A DNA stretch of 25,526 nucleotides from contig CANQDB010000008.1 of NCBI GenBank assembly GCA_947591175.1, forward strand, positions 1 to 25,526, written 5' to 3'. A program made the translations under genes and the position numbers. A model generated the notes under the pieces. The model did no database searches. It saw nothing but the letters and a program-made list of their open reading frames with translations, and was not told the DNA's origin. Below are positions 22,298 to 25,526 of this stretch, one piece after another (position 1 is the stretch's first letter; every line of letters begins with the position of its first letter). The DNA is from an uncultured Bacilli bacterium. GTDB lineage: Bacteria > Bacillota_I > Bacilli_A > RF39 > UBA660.

Positions 22298-22600
22298 CTA
22301 TTCTTCTGGAATTCGAATAATAAATTCTCCATCTTTCGAATAGAGATATTTTTCTCTAGCATAGCGTGCTACATAGTCAGGATCTTGTAATTTTTGTACA
22401 TCGACTTGTAGAGCTGCCTCTTTATTTTTAAGTTCCACTAATTCTTTTTCTAAATTACTTTTCTCTTGATATTTTTTAATGATATCAACCCAGTACCCAC
22501 CTAGGGTAACAAAAAGAGTTCCGACAATGACAAAACAAGCCGTTACTAAAACAAAGAAACGACGACGCAACAACACTCTTTGCTTACTAACTTTTGCCAT
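22298..22600 (-). CDS. divIC: Septum formation initiator DivIC/FtsL-type protein
   Basis: A bitopic division protein that forms a complex with FtsL and DivIB at the septum. From the ATG at 22600 (MAKVSKQRV; AGGTG 6 nt upstream, the longer GTG frame overlapping it) it has 100 aa: a basic cytoplasmic N-terminus, one transmembrane helix (~15-35), and an extracytoplasmic coiled coil (YQEKSNLEKELVELKNKEA). The C-terminal motif DPDYVARYAREKYLY is typical of the septum formation initiator family. Its position directly after yabP-yabQ matches Bacillus divIC. It has its own SigA promoter, so division expression does not depend on yabPQ transcription. Confidence 0.93.
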   Translation of the reverse strand: MAKVSKQRVLLRRRFFVLVTACFVIVGTLFVTLGGYWVDIIKKYQEKSNLEKELVELKNKEAALQVDVQKLQDPDYVARYAREKYLYSKDGEFIIRIPEE

Positions 22601-22626
22601 AGCCTTCACCTACTTTTCTAACATAC

Positions 22627-22656
22627 ATTATAGTATAAAGAAAAGCGTTATTTCAA
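22627..22656 (-). promoter_or_regulatory. SigA promoter of divIC-tilS-ftsH
   Basis: TTGAAA (22656-22651), 18 bp, TATAAT (22632-22627) on the minus strand, ~27 bp upstream of the divIC start. Confidence 0.75.
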
Positions 22657-22692
22657 TAAAATAGACAATACTTTTCATAATTTTACAAAAAT

Positions 22693-22723
22693 AAATGTAA
22701 AGAAAAAAGAATTACTCAAGAAT
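22693..22723 (-). terminator. Probable terminator at the end of yabQ
   Basis: On the minus strand AGAATT-CTTGAGT-AATTCT followed by TTTTTCTTT, overlapping the yabQ stop region. The stem is AT-rich and short. Confidence 0.5.
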
Positions 22724-23021
22724 TCTTTCGAAAAGACGAAAACCACTTCTTAAAACGTATCTTTTTAGTCGTTGGATTACCCGCAAAGAAGCCTAAAGCA
22801 ACCAGTAGTAAAAAGTATAAATGTAATACTCCATTATTAATATAACGAAGCAAGATAAAGTACAAAAGGACATTATCGATTATAAAGAAAAGATTACCAA
22901 TTACCTGAATATACTTTTTACTCGTAAATAAAACCCGATAATTTAAGTTTAATAAAAACGAAAAGAAAAGGCCATAGACAAAAGAGAAAATCATCGATTG
23001 AATCTGTACTTCTAAGTTCAT
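22716..23021 (-). CDS. yabQ: Spore cortex biosynthesis protein YabQ family
   Basis: YabQ is a membrane protein of the forespore outer membrane needed for cortex formation in Bacillus. The 101 aa begin MNLEVQIQSMIFSFVYGLF, the typical YabQ start, followed by about three hydrophobic helices (~8-28, ~40-62, ~65-80) and a basic C-terminal tail (TKKIRFKKWFSSF). It is shorter than the Bacillus protein. It shares TAATG with yabP (1-nt overlap), so the two are translationally coupled, and it precedes divIC as in spore formers. Sequence similarity is modest; position strongly supports the call. Confidence 0.85.
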   Translation of the reverse strand: MNLEVQIQSMIFSFVYGLFFSFLLNLNYRVLFTSKKYIQVIGNLFFIIDNVLLYFILLRYINNGVLHLYFLLLVALGFFAGNPTTKKIRFKKWFSSFRKNS

Positions 23022-23317
23022 TATTTAAACAACCGATTAAGTATACTGTTCTCTTTGTCTTTTTTGGTCCCTTCTTCTATATAAGCAAATGATTTAATTA
23101 AGCCCTTTATAGAAACATTTCCTTGGAGTGTATCTAACTTAAGTAGTTCGAGCCCTTCTCCTTTGATAACTAACATTCCCATAACAGTATCCATTAGGAA
23201 TTCTTCATCATCAAAACTTTCGATCTTTTTAACACCAGAAATTAAAGCACTTTTTCTCTCAACTATCGTTATACCATGATTATAATTATGTATCGCTCCT
23301 GTATTATCTTTATCCAT
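23021..23317 (-). CDS. yabP: Sporulation protein YabP family
   Basis: YabP is required with YabQ for spore cortex assembly and belongs to the YabP/YqfC family. The 98 aa have the full family pattern: HGITIVERKSALISGVKKIESFDDEEF, given here in parts as NHGITIVERKSALISGV (14-30) and KIESFDDEEFLMDT (31-45), then GMLVIKGEGLELLKLDTLQG and IKGLIKSFAYIEE. ATG 23317 is preceded by AGGAGG with 7-nt spacing. In Bacillus the pair is controlled by SigE; I could not identify a convincing SigE promoter in the 80-bp gap, which is mostly the upstream terminator. Confidence 0.9.
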   Translation of the reverse strand: MDKDNTGAIHNYNHGITIVERKSALISGVKKIESFDDEEFLMDTVMGMLVIKGEGLELLKLDTLQGNVSIKGLIKSFAYIEEGTKKDKENSILNRLFK

Positions 23318-23359
23318 AACCGATACCTCCTAGTAAAGGATATGCATAAAAGTTTTTTT

Positions 23360-23400
23360 TAGAAGAAAAGAAAAAGAACTCATGAGAGTCACTTTCTCTA
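23360..23400 (-). terminator. Terminator after the surface protein gene
   Basis: On the minus strand AAAG-T-GACTC and GAGTT-CTTT pair around TCAT with a one-base bulge, followed by TTCTTTTCTTC. It lies at the stop codon of the surface protein gene. Confidence 0.6.
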
Positions 23401-25428
23401 GTAATTAGGTGTAATAACAGCCTTATATCCATAATAAGAATTTCCACTAGCATTAGTTTTAAACGTTATTTTCACATAATCCCCATTAATTGTAATAGTT
23501 TCAGTTGTTTTAGTTGAACCTCCATATTTTTTATTACCGAGAGGAGTAGATGAACTAGGACTATCATACAATTGAACATAATCATAACTTGATGACTGTG
23601 TTTCATACTCTAAAACAACCGTAAGAGACTTAGCACCAGCAAATGTTTTCTCAATAGAAGTGTTAGCATTGTTATCATATGGATTATGTGAAGATTCAAC
23701 AATCGCTCCATCAATAAGAACAATATCAGTAATTTTTGCTGCTCCCTCTGGCATTTTGAAAGTATTGCCAGATATTTGAGTACCATTTAATTTAAATGAA
23801 GAAATAAGTTTATTCTCAAGAGTACACTCTAAAGTTACTTTTAAATTTGCATAAGTCCTAGATGGATTAGCAGTAACATTTGAGTTATCAACAATAGTTA
23901 CATCATATTCAGGAACAGGGCTATCAGCCATATAAACATGTGAATTATATGATTGTGTATTAACCATTTCCTGTACTATCGATTGATTAGCAGTTGTATA
24001 ATTAACTGTTATACGAGCATTACTTGCAGTAGCTGCATTACTAAACATAGAACTATAATTAGTTACATTACCAAGTATCGTGATGGTTGTGCTCAATTGG
24101 CGACAGTTTTGGAACATCCAAGCCATAGTCGTTACACTTGATGTGTCCCAGCCACTTAAATTTAATGATTGTAATTGGCTACAATAACCGAACATATAAC
24201 CCATAATCGTTACACTTGATGTATCCCAACCACTTAAATCTAATTCAGTTAATTGGCTACATCCACTGAACATATAAGACATATTAGTTACACTTGACGT
24301 GTCCCAATCACTTAAATCTCCCACACTTGTTAATTGGCTACAATTAAAGAAAACATCATTCATTTTTGTTACATGAGAAGTATCCCATTCACTTAAATCC
24401 CCTACACTGCTTAATTGACTACAGTCTGAGAATATATGAGACATATCTGTTACTTTTGATGTGATCCAGCCACTTAAATATCCTACATCAGTTAATTGTC
24501 TACAGCGAGCGAACATACTAGACATATCTGTTACACTTGATGTATCCCAGTTAGATATTGAACTTAAATCAGTTAATTGGCTACATTCTTGGAACATACT
24601 TGACATGTCCGTTACTTTGGAAGTATATAATAACTCTAGTCCTTTTATCTCTTTTAATCCTGAAAACATATAAAACATATAAGTTGAATTCTCATTAGCA
24701 TATAATGTAGCAGCAGAAGTAGAAATGATTACTTTATATGTTCCAGCATTTGACCCATCATCTAGTAAGTACGCTGTTACCTCTTCTTCACTTTTTGTAT
24801 CTTTTACACTCCATGTTTGTATTGGATTAGATGGTACTTCACTTGTGTTTGTCTTAAACTCTACACTTGTTACTTTACTTTTATACGCTGAATTATGAAA
24901 ATCATCAGTAGTATAACCATTAGACCAACTTCTTAAAATAGCAGGTGGACTTGTATGTTCCTTATCTATTTGAGTTTCTCCATCTTCAAGAGTCAAATCT
25001 TTTCCTACAAAGCCACACTTAGCATTAATTGTTACTGTTTGACTTCTTTGACTATTGTTCTTTATATACAAAGTTATCTCTCTTTGTTCATTGATAGGAA
25101 GTTCTTCAATTGATATATTATCTTTGCTACCAGCATCATAAGTAACCTCAACATCAGTGCCTGTATAGGTAATTATTGATTTTACATTGAAGAGACTTGC
25201 ATTTGTTAGTTTAAAAGTTATTGTTTTTTGTTCATTTGCCCCAAGTGTTATTTGATTATTTTCATCAAGTTCTTCACTTTCTAAAGGGCATGAAGTATTA
25301 ACTGCAACTATATTGAGGGCTCCTTTTCGTTCTGTATCAGTCGTAAATAAGGCAAAACTCATACCAATACTTCCAATTAAAAGTAGACTTATTCCAAAGA
25401 TTAGAAAAAACTTTATTCTATCCTTCAT
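23398..25428 (-). CDS. BspA-type (DUF285) repeat surface protein with C-terminal CUB-like domain
   Basis: A 676-aa secreted or membrane-anchored surface protein. The start at ATG 25428 (MKDRIKFFL) has GGCGGTG ~6 nt upstream. Residues ~5-27 are a signal peptide or anchor, followed by a Cys-containing beta-rich domain (~35-145). The lead-in AILRSWSNGYTTDDFHNSAY is typical of DUF285 proteins. About seven 25-27-residue BspA-type leucine-rich repeats follow at ~250-465, pattern VTDMSSMFxxCxQLT...LSxWDTSS. Residues ~577-676 look like a CUB-like domain (ESSHNPYDNN, GAKSLTVVLEYETQSSSYDY, YYGYKAVIT). No LPxTG or lipobox is seen. Such proteins mediate adhesion or host binding in gut and oral bacteria; the ligand is unknown. 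The gene interrupts the region upstream of yabP and is probably acquired. Confidence 0.9.
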   Translation of the reverse strand: MKDRIKFFLIFGISLLLIGSIGMSFALFTTDTERKGALNIVAVNTSCPLESEELDENNQITLGANEQKTITFKLTNASLFNVKSIITYTGTDVEVTYDAGSKDNISIEELPINEQREITLYIKNNSQRSQTVTINAKCGFVGKDLTLEDGETQIDKEHTSPPAILRSWSNGYTTDDFHNSAYKSKVTSVEFKTNTSEVPSNPIQTWSVKDTKSEEEVTAYLLDDGSNAGTYKVIISTSAATLYANENSTYMFYMFSGLKEIKGLELLYTSKVTDMSSMFQECSQLTDLSSISNWDTSSVTDMSSMFARCRQLTDVGYLSGWITSKVTDMSHIFSDCSQLSSVGDLSEWDTSHVTKMNDVFFNCSQLTSVGDLSDWDTSSVTNMSYMFSGCSQLTELDLSGWDTSSVTIMGYMFGYCSQLQSLNLSGWDTSSVTTMAWMFQNCRQLSTTITILGNVTNYSSMFSNAATASNARITVNYTTANQSIVQEMVNTQSYNSHVYMADSPVPEYDVTIVDNSNVTANPSRTYANLKVTLECTLENKLISSFKLNGTQISGNTFKMPEGAAKITDIVLIDGAIVESSHNPYDNNANTSIEKTFAGAKSLTVVLEYETQSSSYDYVQLYDSPSSSTPLGNKKYGGSTKTTETITINGDYVKITFKTNASGNSYYGYKAVITPNY
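24100..24640 (-). repeat. Tandem ~75-81-bp repeats encoding the BspA-type units
   Basis: Near-identical stretches such as ACTTGATGTGTCCCAGCCAC and TTAATTGGCTACA recur every ~75-81 bp, about seven times. All units keep frame, so recombination between them would change repeat number without a frameshift. Confidence 0.85.
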
Positions 25429-25453
25429 TAGACACACCGCCTATTCTATCTCT

Positions 25454-25484
25454 ATTATAAGCCAAACATACCCCCCCCAGTCAA
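25454..25484 (-). promoter_or_regulatory. Promoter of the surface protein gene with a poly-G spacer
   Basis: On the minus strand TTGACT (25484-25479) and perfect TATAAT (25459-25454) are 19 bp apart, and the spacer opens with eight consecutive G (25478-25471). A 17-bp spacer would be optimal, so slippage of one or two bases in the G-run would change promoter strength. Confidence 0.75.
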
Positions 25485-25489
25485 GCAAA

Positions 25490-25526
25490 TTCGCAACAAA
25501 AAACACACCTTTTACGGTATGTTTTA
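25490..25526 (-). terminator. Terminator of the gene beyond the right edge
   Basis: On the minus strand AAAACATACC and GGTGTGTTTT pair over 10 bp (one G-U) around GTAAAA, followed by TTG. It insulates the surface protein gene from upstream transcription. Confidence 0.8.

Noticed and set aside
23318..23397. SigE-type promoter for yabP
   Set aside because: GCATATCCT near 23340 vaguely resembles a SigE -10, but no matching -35 is present; evidence too weak to list.
24100..24640. CRISPR-like periodicity
   Set aside because: The regular repeats are coding units of a BspA-type protein in one continuous frame; repeat and spacer lengths and sequence do not fit a CRISPR array.
1..25526. Mollicute genetic code (TGA as Trp)
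   Set aside because: TGA ends several genes at their expected C-termini (sigma factor, mrnC, tilS) and conserved Trp positions use TGG.

Overview
The window comes from an AT-rich, low-GC Bacillota genome. The best fit is an uncultured, host-associated Bacilli-type lineage; I cannot name a species. It uses the standard bacterial code: TGA ends the sigma factor gene, mrnC and tilS, and Trp is TGG. Every gene I accept lies on the minus strand, so transcription runs from high to low coordinates. The order is a pared-down version of the Bacillus subtilis yabP-to-rplA interval: yabP-yabQ-divIC-tilS-ftsH, then dusB-lysS, then clpC, cysS, mrnC-rlmB, the sigma factor at the sigH position, and secE-nusG-rplK-rplA. 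Missing against that reference are spoIIE, hprT, coaX, hslO, ctsR-mcsA-mcsB, radA, disA, gltX, yacP and rpmG.

Reading in the direction of transcription. At 25.5-23.4 kb is an accessory surface-protein gene (BspA-type repeats plus a CUB-like domain) whose promoter spacer contains a run of eight G. At 23.3-20.9 kb are yabP and yabQ (spore-cortex family), then divIC, tilS and ftsH. At 18.8-17.5 kb is an unrecognised membrane-anchored protein gene with its own promoter and terminator. At 17.35-13.7 kb are a 59-aa small gene, a hairpin, then dusB, a J-like/RDD membrane protein and lysS with overlapping ends. At 13.6-12.2 kb is a YfcC-type transporter, followed by clpC, cysS, a YugP-type zinc peptidase and an unrecognised coiled-coil membrane protein. 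At 6.8-4.3 kb are mrnC, rlmB, the sigma factor and an unrecognised tail-anchored protein.

At 4.2-2.2 kb, where rpmG would be expected upstream of secE, there is instead an AlbA_2/Schlafen-type regulator gene and a 275-bp MITE-like element with long terminal inverted repeats and an exact 8-bp target duplication, 42 bp from the secE start. At 2.2-0 kb are secE, nusG, rplK and the 5' part of rplA. SecE has an unusual lysine-rich N-terminal extension and L11 an unusual acidic C-terminal tail.

Functionally the window combines translation and RNA maturation (L1, L11, LysRS, CysRS, TilS, DusB, RlmB, Mini-RNase III), membrane and protein quality control (ClpC, FtsH, YugP, SecE), division (DivIC) and remnants or parts of sporulation (YabP, YabQ, a SigH-position sigma factor). 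Accessory genes (surface protein, AlbA_2 regulator, MITE) sit at breaks in this conserved backbone. I saw no tRNA, rRNA, CRISPR array or intact transposase gene.
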